Source: Microbacterium oxydans (lineage in GTDB: Bacteria > Actinomycetota > Actinomycetes > Actinomycetales > Microbacteriaceae). From it: a DNA stretch of 64,000 nt. Of the stretch, positions 9,659 to 17,003 are shown piece after piece (position 1 is the first letter of the stretch; each line of letters opens with the position of its first letter). The notes under the pieces were generated by a model that worked only from the letters and a program-made list of their open reading frames with translations, was not told the DNA's origin and searched no databases. The position numbers were made by a program, and so were the translations under genes. The stretch covers positions 1 through 64,000 of the forward strand of contig NZ_FMIR01000012.1 in NCBI RefSeq assembly GCF_900095745.1, read 5' to 3'.

Positions 9659-9709
9659 GTCTCTCCCTCGTTGCCGATTGCCCGTTCCGGATCCTCTCCG
9701 TACGAACAT

Positions 9710-9736
9710 GACCGCGCAGGCGCACCGGTTGTGACA
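9710..9736 (-). promoter_or_regulatory. ECF41-type promoter (site 2)
   Basis: On the minus strand TGTCACA (9730-9736), N15 and CGGTC (9710-9714) precede the SDR start at 9658. It forms a divergent promoter pair with site 3, only 36 bases away. Confidence 0.88.
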
Positions 9737-9771
9737 CCGACCGACGGGTGGCCGACCGGCTCCGAAGATGT

Positions 9772-9798
9772 CGTCACATTCTTCGGCCTCACCTGGTC
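9772..9798 (+). promoter_or_regulatory. ECF41-type promoter (site 3)
   Basis: CGTCACA (9772-9778), N15 and TGGTC (9794-9798) lie 68 bases before the hydrolase operon start at 9867. The -10 differs from the others at its first base only. Confidence 0.8.
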
Positions 9799-9866
9799 CT
9801 GTCTTGCATGAGCCACATGATCGGCGACGATCCGAACCGGCTCGACCCCACACGAGAGGACCTGTC

Positions 9867-10817
9867 ATGACCGACCATGTACTCGAGCCCGAAGCCCGGG
9901 CCTTCGCCGATGCCGCGGGAAAGCCCCCGTTCCTCGCCGACCTCGGCGTCGACGGCGCGCGCACACTGCTGGACGACGTCCAGGCCGGCCCCATCGCGAA
10001 AGCTGACGTCGCCGACGAGTGGATCACCGTCCCTGCGGAGGTCGGCGACGTGCAGGTGCGCATCGTCAAGCCCGCCGGCGCGACTGGTGACCTCCCCGTC
10101 GTGCTCTACGTCCACGGCGGCGGCTGGGTGCTGGGCAACTCCGGCACGCACGACCGTCTGGTGCGTGAACTCGCGAACGGCGTGGAAGCGGCGATCGTTT
10201 TCGTCGAGTACGACCGCTCGCCGGAGGTGCACCACCCCGTCGCCATCGAGCAGGTCTATGCCACAGCGCGATGGATCATGGACGACGGTGCGAGTAGTGG
10301 CCTCGACGCGTCCCGGCTCGCCATCGCCGGAGACTCGGTCGGCGGGAATATGGCCGCCGTCGTGGCGATCCTCGCCAAGCGGCGCGGTGACGTCGTCTTC
10401 CTTCACCAGTCGCTGTACTACCCGGTCACCGACGCCGGCCAGAACACCGAGAGCTACCGCGAGTACGCCGAGGGTTACCACCTGCGCGCCGATGCGATGG
10501 CCTGGTTCTGGGACTGCTACCTCCCCGACGTGGAAGCCCGCAAGGACGTGACCGCCTCCCCGCTGCGCGCCCCGATCAGCGAACTCGAGGGGCTGCCGGA
10601 GACCCTGCTCATCGTCGACGAGAACGATGTGCTCCGCGACGAGGGGGAGGCGTACGGCCGCAAGCTCATCGAGGCCGGCGTGCGGACGACCCTCGTGCGC
10701 TACGACGGCACGATCCACGACTTCATGATGCTCAACCCGCTGCGCAGCTCCGCCGCCACCACGGCCGCCATCGAGCAGGCCATCCATGTGCTCCGCAAAG
10801 CCCTGACCGCCGCCTGA
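9867..10817 (+). CDS. Alpha/beta hydrolase, HSL-type esterase
   Basis: The 316-aa hydrolase of the hormone-sensitive-lipase family has the oxyanion motif HGGGW at residues 83-87 and the nucleophile elbow GDSVGG with Ser157. A late DENDVLRDEG and IHDFMM segment supplies the Asp and His of the triad. There is no signal peptide. ATG 9867 follows AGAGGA; an upstream in-frame extension runs through the promoter and is dropped. It is the first gene of a three-hydrolase operon under an ECF-type promoter. It probably hydrolyses carboxyl esters; the natural substrate is unknown. Confidence 0.88.
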   Translation: MTDHVLEPEARAFADAAGKPPFLADLGVDGARTLLDDVQAGPIAKADVADEWITVPAEVGDVQVRIVKPAGATGDLPVVLYVHGGGWVLGNSGTHDRLVRELANGVEAAIVFVEYDRSPEVHHPVAIEQVYATARWIMDDGASSGLDASRLAIAGDSVGGNMAAVVAILAKRRGDVVFLHQSLYYPVTDAGQNTESYREYAEGYHLRADAMAWFWDCYLPDVEARKDVTASPLRAPISELEGLPETLLIVDENDVLRDEGEAYGRKLIEAGVRTTLVRYDGTIHDFMMLNPLRSSAATTAAIEQAIHVLRKALTAA

Positions 10818-10853
10818 CCCCGCACGACCCCACCCCAGAAGAAAGAAGACACC

Positions 10854-11597
10854 ATGTCCATCGAGAAGCCCACCATCGTCCTCGTCCACGGCGCGTTCGC
10901 CGAATCCGCCTCCTGGAATGCGGTCATCGGCCGGCTGCAGAGCCACGGCGTGACGGTCGTCGCGGTCGCGAACCCGCTGCGCAGCCTCGCCGTCGACGCC
11001 GCCTACGTGCGCGACGTGATCGCCTCCATCGGCGGACCCGTCATCCTCGTCGGCCACTCCTACGGCGGCATCGTGATCACCGAGGCCGCGGCCGACAACC
11101 CTGCCGTCGTCGGTCTCGTCTACGTCTCGGCGTTCGTCCCGGAGACCGGCCAGAGCGCTCTCGACCTGTCGAGCAGCGCACCGGGAAGCACCCTCGGCGA
11201 GACGCTCACCGCCTACCCGGTGGCGACCGGCGGCAACGAGCTCGCCATTCGCACGGAAGCCTTCCACCACCAGTTCGCGGCAGATGTGGCGGAGGACGTC
11301 GCCGCACTCATGGCCGCGACCCAGCGCCCCGTCACAGAGGCGGCGCTCTCGGATGCGGTCACCGCCGCGAACCCGGCCTGGAAGAGCATCCCGTCCTGGC
11401 ACGTGTTCGGCGACCAGGACCTCAACATCCCCGTCGCCGTCTTCCGCGCCGGTGCGGAGCGCGCCTCCTCGCAGGGGACGCGTGAGATCGCGGGGGCATC
11501 GCACGCCGCCCTGGTGTCGAACCCCGACATCGTCGCCGAGGTCATCGCCTCCGCGGGCAAAGCGTACGTCGCGAGTCAGACGTCGAGCGCGGCCTGA
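10854..11597 (+). CDS. Alpha/beta hydrolase, EstC/salicylate-esterase-like
   Basis: The 247-aa cytoplasmic hydrolase starts with VLVHGAF near residue 9 and has the nucleophile elbow GHSYGG (Ser69). The DQDLNIP and ASHAALVSNP segments late in the chain fit the acid and His of the triad. It resembles the pyrethroid-hydrolase/salicylate-esterase group. It sits 36 bases after the first hydrolase gene, with AAGAAAGAAG as ribosome site, and a strong hairpin follows. Function beyond ester hydrolysis is not known. Confidence 0.85.
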   Translation: MSIEKPTIVLVHGAFAESASWNAVIGRLQSHGVTVVAVANPLRSLAVDAAYVRDVIASIGGPVILVGHSYGGIVITEAAADNPAVVGLVYVSAFVPETGQSALDLSSSAPGSTLGETLTAYPVATGGNELAIRTEAFHHQFAADVAEDVAALMAATQRPVTEAALSDAVTAANPAWKSIPSWHVFGDQDLNIPVAVFRAGAERASSQGTREIAGASHAALVSNPDIVAEVIASAGKAYVASQTSSAA

Positions 11598-11604
11598 CAT
11601 GACC

Positions 11605-11642
11605 GCGGCGCCCCGCACTGCCGCCGCGGTGCGGGGCGCCGC
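11605..11642 (+). terminator. Hairpin between two hydrolase genes
   Basis: A perfect 14-bp stem (GCGGCGCCCCGCAC with its complement) and a 10-base loop follow the stop at 11597. It may terminate most transcripts or reduce expression of the third hydrolase. Confidence 0.7.
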
Positions 11643-11667
11643 ACCATCGGCCAGAGAAGGAATGACC

Positions 11668-12606
11668 ATGACCACTGCCCCCTCACCGTTCCCCGCCGCC
11701 AGCCGTGTCGATGCGGGAGACCTCTCCGTCTCCTACTTCGACCTCGGCGATCCGCAGGCGGATCCCGTCGTGCTCCTGCACGGCTACCCGTACGACGTGC
11801 ACAGCTATGTCGAAGTCGCGCCGATGCTCGTCGAAGCGGGATACCGGGCGATCGTCCCGTATCTGCGCGGCCACGGCGACACACGGTTCCGCGATCGGGA
11901 CGCACCTCGGACCGGAGAGCAGGCGGCGCTCGGGTCCGACCTCCTGGCGTTCATCGACGCCCTCGACCTGGACGAGCCGGTCCTCGCCGGGTACGACTGG
12001 GGCGGGCGCGCCGCCTGCGTCGTCGCGGCGCTGTGGCCCGAGCGGATCTCGGGCCTCGTCTCGGTGAACGGGTATCTCATCCAGAACATCGCCGCTTCGC
12101 AGACGCCGATCCGTCCGGATCTGGAAGCCGGATTCTGGTACTTCTGGTACTTCGCCACCGATCGCGGACGCCGAGGGCTCGACGCCAACCGGCGCGAGAT
12201 CGCCGACGTGATCTGGCGCCGCAACTCGCCGGAGTGGGCGTTCAGCGATGCCGAGATGGATCGTGCCGCCGCCGCGTTCGACAACCCCGACTACGTCGAC
12301 GTGGTGATCCACTCCTACCGTCATCGGCTCGGACTCGCACCGGGGGCGCCGAAGTACGAAGACCTCGAGCACGCGCTGGCCTCGGCGCCGCCCATCAGCG
12401 TCCCAACCATCACGCTGGACGGCGAGGCGGACGGCAACTTCCCGGCGACCGACGGCACGCCGCAGTCCCACCTGTTCACCGGGCCGCGCGAGCATCGACG
12501 TATCCCACACGCGGGGCATCACCTCCCGGCCGAGGCGCCCCACGCGTTCGCCGAGGCGGTGGCCGACGTCGCCGAGCCGCCGGGGGACGGCGCGGGGACT
12601 CCGTGA
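11668..12606 (+). CDS. Alpha/beta hydrolase, epoxide-hydrolase/dehalogenase type
   Basis: The 312-aa hydrolase has the HGYP oxyanion segment near residue 39 and the elbow AGYDWGGR, where Asp110 replaces the usual Ser. An Asp nucleophile is typical of epoxide hydrolases and haloalkane dehalogenases, so it probably opens epoxides or removes halide rather than cleaving esters. The C-terminal HAGHHLPAE supplies the His. Two ATGs are possible (11662, 11668); the second is better spaced from GAAGGA. The gene lies after a hairpin, so it may be read through from the ECF-type promoter or have its own. Confidence 0.85.
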   Translation: MTTAPSPFPAASRVDAGDLSVSYFDLGDPQADPVVLLHGYPYDVHSYVEVAPMLVEAGYRAIVPYLRGHGDTRFRDRDAPRTGEQAALGSDLLAFIDALDLDEPVLAGYDWGGRAACVVAALWPERISGLVSVNGYLIQNIAASQTPIRPDLEAGFWYFWYFATDRGRRGLDANRREIADVIWRRNSPEWAFSDAEMDRAAAAFDNPDYVDVVIHSYRHRLGLAPGAPKYEDLEHALASAPPISVPTITLDGEADGNFPATDGTPQSHLFTGPREHRRIPHAGHHLPAEAPHAFAEAVADVAEPPGDGAGTP

Positions 12607-12612
12607 GCTGAA

Positions 12613-12645
12613 GGTGCGCCGCCGTCAGGACGACGGCGGCGCACC
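12613..12645. terminator. Bidirectional terminator hairpin
   Basis: A perfect 14-bp stem (GGTGCGCCGCCGTC and complement) with loop AGGAC lies between the convergent hydrolase and SDR genes. Confidence 0.85.
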
Positions 12646-12673
12646 ATTCGCGACACGGAGGGAGCCGTGGTCC

Positions 12674-13411
12674 TCAGTGCAGTTGATCGGTGGGCCGCAC
12701 CAGGATCTCGTTCACTGCCACATGCTCGGGCTGTCCGAGGGCGTACACGACGGCCGCCGCGATGTCCTCGGGTTGGAGGGTGCGCATCGACTCGCCGATG
12801 CGATCGGCCGCCTCGCGCATCACCGGGTCGGTGGTGTGATCCGTCAGCTCCGTGGCGACGAAGCCCGGCTCCACGACGATCGTCCGCACCCCGTACGGCG
12901 TGGCTTCCTGGCGGAAGGATTCGGCGAACGCGGTGATGCCGAACTTCGTCGCCGAGTAGGCGGCGGCGCCGGCTGACGCGATGCGCCCCGATGTCGAAGA
13001 CACCTGCACGTACGAGCCGCGTGACTCGATGAGGTGAGGGAGAGCCGCATGGGCGACACGCATCGAACCCAGCAGATTCGTCTCCACCATCCGCACCCAC
13101 TCGTTCGTATCCGCATTCAGGATCATGCCGGCGAGCATCAGACCCGCGTTGTTCACGAGGGCGTCGAGCCGGCCGAAACGGGCGACGACCGCGGAGACCA
13201 CCCGGTCCACGGAGTCCGGGCTGGTCACATCCAACTCCATGGCCACCATCTCTCCCGGCGCTTCCTCGACCAGCGCCTGCAGGCGTTCTGCACGACGCCC
13301 GGCCGCCACCACGAGTGCTCCGGCACCGGACATGGCGAGCGCGGTGGCCCGGCCGATTCCCGACGACGCACCGGTCACGAGCACGACTTTGCTTCTGAGA
13401 CTGCTTTCCAT
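12674..13411 (-). CDS. Classical short-chain dehydrogenase (SDR)
   Basis: The 245-aa classical SDR has the cofactor motif TGASSGIG at residues 13-20, the structural NNAG motif, a Ser in VQVSSTSGR and the catalytic AYSATK near residue 150. It is unrelated in detail to the three NmrA-like paralogues nearby but shares their promoter motif. ATG 13411 follows AGGAGAAGC; an upstream ORF extension crosses the promoter. It probably reduces or oxidises a small carbonyl/alcohol with NAD(P)(H). The substrate is unknown. Confidence 0.9.
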   Translation of the reverse strand: MESSLRSKVVLVTGASSGIGRATALAMSGAGALVVAAGRRAERLQALVEEAPGEMVAMELDVTSPDSVDRVVSAVVARFGRLDALVNNAGLMLAGMILNADTNEWVRMVETNLLGSMRVAHAALPHLIESRGSYVQVSSTSGRIASAGAAAYSATKFGITAFAESFRQEATPYGVRTIVVEPGFVATELTDHTTDPVMREAADRIGESMRTLQPEDIAAAVVYALGQPEHVAVNEILVRPTDQLH

Positions 13412-13445
13412 CTGCTTCTCCTGATCTTTTCTCGGACACCAATGT

Positions 13446-13472
13446 GACCGCGAACCACTTCGCCCTGTGACA
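13446..13472 (-). promoter_or_regulatory. ECF41-type promoter (site 4)
   Basis: On the minus strand TGTCACA (13466-13472), N15 and CGGTC (13446-13450) lie 35 bases before the SDR start at 13411. It is paired back-to-back with site 5. Confidence 0.88.
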
Positions 13473-13499
13473 CCTCGGAGGGGCTGTTCGCTCAAGGCC

Positions 13500-13526
13500 T
13501 GTCACAACCGGGTCCCCCGCCCGGTC
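13500..13526 (+). promoter_or_regulatory. ECF41-type promoter (site 5)
   Basis: TGTCACA (13500-13506), N15 and CGGTC (13522-13526) lie 49 bases before the small ORF at 13575 that leads into the membrane-protein gene. Confidence 0.88.
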
Positions 13527-13574
13527 TCTGCTGTGGACAGGGCGATATCGCGCCCCACGATCCGGAAGGTGAAC

Positions 13575-13637
13575 ATGTCGACCATCAGCGAGCAGGCATT
13601 CTCCCTCACCGACGCCGAGCGACGGCGCGAATCATGA
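13575..13637 (+). CDS. 20-residue leader ORF, translationally coupled
   Basis: A short ORF (MSTISEQAFS...RRRES, 20 aa) starts with ATG 8 bases after GGAAGG and ends in ATGA, overlapping the start of the membrane-protein gene by 4 bases. The good ribosome site and coupling suggest it is translated and drives translation of the next gene. It has no recognisable domain. It could instead be a chance ORF. Confidence 0.5.
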   Translation: MSTISEQAFSLTDAERRRES

Positions 13638-14224
13638 CCGATGAGACGCCCGACCTCTCCGCCCTGAACAGCGCGGTCGGGACGGAACTGTTCGTGCTGC
13701 AGTCGGCGGCGAGCTCGACGATCAGCGAAGCGGGAACGCGCAGCTCCATCTACCTGTCGACCCTGTCCAGCGGTCTGGTGGCCATCGGGTTCGCCGCGAA
13801 CTCGCCCGCCCTGATCGGAATTCTCGCGTTCACCGTCCTTCCGGCGATCTTCGCGCTGGGATGGTTCACGGTCGTGAGACTCGTCGACACGAGCGTCGAG
13901 AACATCACTGCGCGTCGACGCATGGAGCGGATCCGCGCATACTTCGTCAGCCTGCATCCGCGGGGTCCCGAGCTGATCGCGCTCGACACGCCCCAGTCCG
14001 GCGAGCTCGGGGTGCGGTACGCGCGGTCCTCGTTCCTGTTCACCATGGCCAGCATGGTCGGCGCGGTGAATGCCGTCCTCGGCGGTGCCCTCGTGACCCT
14101 GGTGCTCGTCGGTGTCTTCTCCGTCTCCGAGCTGCCCGCCCAGACCGCGGGCATCGTCATCGGTGCGCTCCTGCTGACCGCGACCCTGATCTACGAACGA
14201 CGACGGATCCGGGCCGCCACGTGA
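13634..14224 (+). CDS. Four-helix membrane protein of unknown function
   Basis: The 196-aa product has two hydrophobic helices at about 40-85, a charged cytosolic stretch (ARRRMERIRAYFVSLHPRGPE) and two more helices at about 130-188. I do not recognise a named family. It is placed under an ECF-type promoter inside the sigma-factor region, so it probably belongs to the same response. It may be a small sensor or a membrane modulator; nothing in the sequence decides this. Confidence 0.75.
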   Translation: MTDETPDLSALNSAVGTELFVLQSAASSTISEAGTRSSIYLSTLSSGLVAIGFAANSPALIGILAFTVLPAIFALGWFTVVRLVDTSVENITARRRMERIRAYFVSLHPRGPELIALDTPQSGELGVRYARSSFLFTMASMVGAVNAVLGGALVTLVLVGVFSVSELPAQTAGIVIGALLLTATLIYERRRIRAAT

Positions 14225-14239
14225 AAGTTCTCTGACTGT

Positions 14240-14266
14240 TGTCACACTTCGAGGTGCTGTCCGGTC
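14240..14266 (+). promoter_or_regulatory. ECF41-type promoter (site 6, autoregulatory)
   Basis: TGTCACA (14240-14246), N15 and CGGTC (14262-14266) lie 58 bases before the SDR gene that leads the sigma-factor operon, so the sigma factor probably activates its own transcription. Confidence 0.88.
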
Positions 14267-14324
14267 ACTGTTGAGGAGAACCCCCTGCGCGCACGGCGCG
14301 GGACCCAGGAACGGAGCGAGCGAG

Positions 14325-15095
14325 ATGCGGATCGTCGTGTTGGGTGGGACCGGCCAAGTGGGCCGGATGGTCGTCGAGAGACTCGAACGTCGAGCTCAGG
14401 CGGTCGTGGTGGCTGCGCCGGCGAGCGGCGTGGATGCGCGCACGGGGCAGGGCCTCGATGCGGCGCTCGAGTTCGCGGATGCCGTCATCGACGTCACCAA
14501 CGCCCCGGACGTGTCGGGTGCCGCCGCACGCGAGTTCTTCGAGACCACGACGCAGCGTCTGCTGGAGGCGGAGGAGCGCGCGGGAGTGAAGCACCACGTC
14601 GTGCTGTCGATCGTCGGCGCGGATCACGCCGGGGAAGACGGCTACTTCGCCGCCAAGGGCGTGCAGGAGAACCTCGTGCGGTCGGGGCCGATCGCCCACT
14701 CCATCCTCCGATCCACGCAGTTCTACGACTTCGCGCGGCAGATCGCCGAGTGGAACACCGCACAGGACACCGTGCATCTGCCACCGAAGCCCGTCCAACC
14801 CGTCGCGGCATCCGACGTGGCCGAAGCGCTCGTCGACCTGGCGATGGGTGATCCGCTCGGCGGCGCGGTCGACTTCGGCGGCCCCGAGCAGATGCCTCTG
14901 CCGGACTTCGTGCGTCGGGTACTCCGCGTCGACCATGACCCGCGCTATGTCGTCGAGGACGCGGAGACCACTACCCTGGGCTTCAACATCTCCGGAGACC
15001 TGCTGCTTCCTCGGTCTCCGCTGCGTCTCGCGTCCACGACCCTCGATACCTGGGTTCACGAAGAAGGCCGACGCCTTGTCGCAGGACTCCGATGA
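14325..15095 (+). CDS. NAD(P)-binding SDR/NmrA-like oxidoreductase, paralogue 3
   Basis: The 256-aa product starts MRIVVLGGTGQVGRMVV and shares GVDARTGQGLDAALEFAD, DVTNAPD and KHHVVLSIVGAD with the two paralogues near 8-9.7 kb. It is an NmrA/epimerase-like NAD(P)-dependent protein. It lies 22 bases upstream of the sigma-factor gene, the classic arrangement of ECF41 sigma factors with an oxidoreductase or epimerase partner. ATG 14325 directly precedes the glycine motif. The reaction is unknown. Confidence 0.88.
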   Translation: MRIVVLGGTGQVGRMVVERLERRAQAVVVAAPASGVDARTGQGLDAALEFADAVIDVTNAPDVSGAAAREFFETTTQRLLEAEERAGVKHHVVLSIVGADHAGEDGYFAAKGVQENLVRSGPIAHSILRSTQFYDFARQIAEWNTAQDTVHLPPKPVQPVAASDVAEALVDLAMGDPLGGAVDFGGPEQMPLPDFVRRVLRVDHDPRYVVEDAETTTLGFNISGDLLLPRSPLRLASTTLDTWVHEEGRRLVAGLR

Positions 15096-15117
15096 AGACA
15101 GGGGGAAGGGCGTGACG

Positions 15118-16017
15118 ATGGCCGACAGCGGATTCGGCGAGGCCGCCGACCTCGACGAGGCAGTACGGATCTTCGACACGCACCGCCGACGACTCTTCGG
15201 CATCGCGTACCGGATGCTGAGCACGGTCGCCGACGCGGAGGACATCGTGCAGGAGACATGGATCCGCTGGCAGAACACGGATCGCAGCAAGATCCAGGAG
15301 CCCGTGGCGTTCCTGACGACGATCACCACCCGCCTCTCGATCAATGTGCTGCAGTCCTCGCACTCGCGGCGGGAGACGTACATCGGTCCGTGGCTCCCCG
15401 AGCCGGTGAACACGGATGACGATCCGGCGCTCGGTGCCGAGCGGGCCGAAGCGCTGCAGTTCGCGATCCTCCTGACGCTGGAGAAGCTGACGCCGACCGA
15501 GCGGGCGGCCTACATCCTGCGCGAGGCGTTCGACTATCCGTACCCACGTATCGCCGAGGTGATCTCCAGCAGCGTCGTGAGCGCGAGGCAACTCGTCAGC
15601 AGGGCGCGGGCGCACCTGTCGTCGGCGCGCAACGCCCACGTCGATCCGGTGGCTCAGCGCCGCCTGCTCGAGGCGTTCCTCACGGCTGCTCAGAAGGGCG
15701 ATGCGCACGAGCTCGAGGCGCTCTTCGCCGCCGATGTCGTCAGCTACACCGATGGCAACGGCGTCAAGCTCGCTGCGCGTATCCCCGTGATGGGTCGCGG
15801 GCGCGTGGCGAAGTTCGTCGCGGCGTTCGCGCACCACTTCTGGATCGGGAAGACCATCGACTGGGTGCAGGTGAACGGCCAGCCCGCGGCCACTCTCGTC
15901 GAGAACGGGACGGTCACGACCATGGTCACGGTGACCACGTCCAGCGAAGGCATCCTGCAGCTGCTCTGGGTGATGAGTCCGCAGAAGCTTGGGCACGTCA
16001 CCGCGGTCACCGCATGA
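15118..16017 (+). CDS. ECF41/SigJ-type RNA polymerase sigma factor
   Basis: The 299-aa protein has sigma region 2 (about 20-55, RRRLFGIAYRML and DAEDIVQETWIRW), region 4 (about 115-170, LTPTERAAYILREAF) and a fused C-terminal SnoaL-like domain (about 180-299). The linker motif PWLPEP (91-96) is typical of ECF41. The regulatory signatures are altered: the DGGG motif reads DGNG (212-215), and the NPDKL motif near the C-terminus reads SPQKL (287-291). In ECF41 proteins this C-terminal domain controls activity instead of a separate anti-sigma factor. ATG 15118 is chosen; GTG 15112 is an alternative. It overlaps the next gene by ATGA. Confidence 0.93.
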   Translation: MADSGFGEAADLDEAVRIFDTHRRRLFGIAYRMLSTVADAEDIVQETWIRWQNTDRSKIQEPVAFLTTITTRLSINVLQSSHSRRETYIGPWLPEPVNTDDDPALGAERAEALQFAILLTLEKLTPTERAAYILREAFDYPYPRIAEVISSSVVSARQLVSRARAHLSSARNAHVDPVAQRRLLEAFLTAAQKGDAHELEALFAADVVSYTDGNGVKLAARIPVMGRGRVAKFVAAFAHHFWIGKTIDWVQVNGQPAATLVENGTVTTMVTVTTSSEGILQLLWVMSPQKLGHVTAVTA

Positions 16018-16412
16018 CCCGCAAGCACTACCCGGCGTGGCTGCGACGGCGCCGTCATGATGCTGCCGATGTCGACACCGTCGAGTCGCTCGCGAGCGCG
16101 CTCTGCTCGTTGGACGAGGAGGCGATCCAGGCGCTGCTCCACCCGGAGGTCGAGGTCGTCATCGACAGCGGCGGTCACGTTCCAACCGGTCCGATGCCGG
16201 CGACGGGGCCGGAGGCGGCTGCCGCGGAGCTGCGTGCGCTGATGACGCCGGGGACCTTCATCGCTACCGCATCGATCAACGGTGTCCCCGGGCTCACACT
16301 CGTCCGCGACGAGCGTGTCGTCGCCGCACTCACGGCGGAAATGCGATCACGTCTGCTGTCCAACATCTGGATCGTGTGCAACCCCGACAAGCTGCGTCAC
16401 TGGAATCGATAG
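16014..16412 (+). CDS. Detached ECF41-type SnoaL-like regulatory domain protein
   Basis: The 132-aa protein contains only a SnoaL/NTF2-like domain, and it resembles the C-terminal domain of ECF41 sigma factors. The segment LDEEAIQALLHPEVEVVID is followed by SGGHVPTGPMPATGPEAAA, which lines up with the DGGG-containing loop. The C-terminus carries an intact NPDKL motif (123-127), which the sigma factor itself has lost. It overlaps the sigma gene by 4 bases, so both are made together. I infer it may act in trans on the sigma factor, perhaps by binding it or a small ligand. A simple SnoaL-like enzyme is the alternative. Confidence 0.75.
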   Translation: MTRKHYPAWLRRRRHDAADVDTVESLASALCSLDEEAIQALLHPEVEVVIDSGGHVPTGPMPATGPEAAAAELRALMTPGTFIATASINGVPGLTLVRDERVVAALTAEMRSRLLSNIWIVCNPDKLRHWNR

Positions 16413-16449
16413 CGGAGCGCGTCCGCCGGCGGTGACGTCGCTCGGTGCC

Positions 16450-16905
16450 TCAGGGAATCGGCACCGCGCGGTCGGCGCCGAGGCGCTTCATCACCATGGT
16501 CGAGGTGAGCCGCTGCACGCCGGGGAGCGCTCCGAGGGTGCTGTCGTAGAGCTCCTGGTACGCGCTCATGTCGCGGGTGAGGATGCGCAGCATGTAGTCG
16601 GGGTCGCCGAACAGGCGCTGCGCCTCGGCGACCGCGGGGATGGCCACGACCGCCTCTTCGAACGCGACGATGGTGTCCTTGTCGGTGCGCCCGATCGTCA
16701 CGAACACGATGGCCTCGAACGTGAGCCCGACCGCCTTCGGAGCCACCACCGCGCGGTACCGCTCGATCGCCCCGGACTGTTCCAGCTCCTTGAGCCGTCG
16801 ATGACAGGCGGAGAGGCTCAGACCGACCTGCGAAGCGAGGTTCGTCGCGCTCATCCGGCCGTCATCCTGCAGCAGCGAGAGAATCTCCCGGTCAAGTGCA
16901 TCCAT
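16450..16905 (-). CDS. Lrp/AsnC-family transcriptional regulator
   Basis: The 151-aa regulator has an N-terminal winged HTH (MDALDREILSLLQDDGR, then LASQVGLSLSACHRRLKEL) and a C-terminal RAM/ligand-binding domain with FGDPDYMLRI. Lrp proteins bind amino acids and form octamers. It is divergent from the LysE exporter gene, so it probably senses an amino acid and controls its export. An inverted repeat lies in the shared promoter region. Confidence 0.93.
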   Translation of the reverse strand: MDALDREILSLLQDDGRMSATNLASQVGLSLSACHRRLKELEQSGAIERYRAVVAPKAVGLTFEAIVFVTIGRTDKDTIVAFEEAVVAIPAVAEAQRLFGDPDYMLRILTRDMSAYQELYDSTLGALPGVQRLTSTMVMKRLGADRAVPIP

Positions 16906-16933
16906 GGCGACAAGTCTTGCAGGAATCGGTCGC

Positions 16934-16979
16934 GACTACGCGAAGAATCGAAGCACCTTTCGCAGAATCCTTCGTAGTC
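16934..16979. promoter_or_regulatory. Inverted repeat between Lrp and LysE genes
   Basis: GACTACG (16934-16940) and CGTAGTC (16973-16979) are perfect inverted arms 32 bases apart, with CGAAG and CTTCG repeats inside. The position in a 98-base divergent promoter region fits a multimeric Lrp operator. Inferred, not proven. Confidence 0.55.
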
Positions 16980-17003
16980 TCTTCCTCGGATTGAGGAGGA
17001 CCG

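Noticed and set aside
8903-10069. Longer reading of the second NmrA-like dehydrogenase
   Set aside because: The extra 137 residues cross two ECF-type promoters and contain no domain; the glycine motif marks the true N-terminus at 9658.
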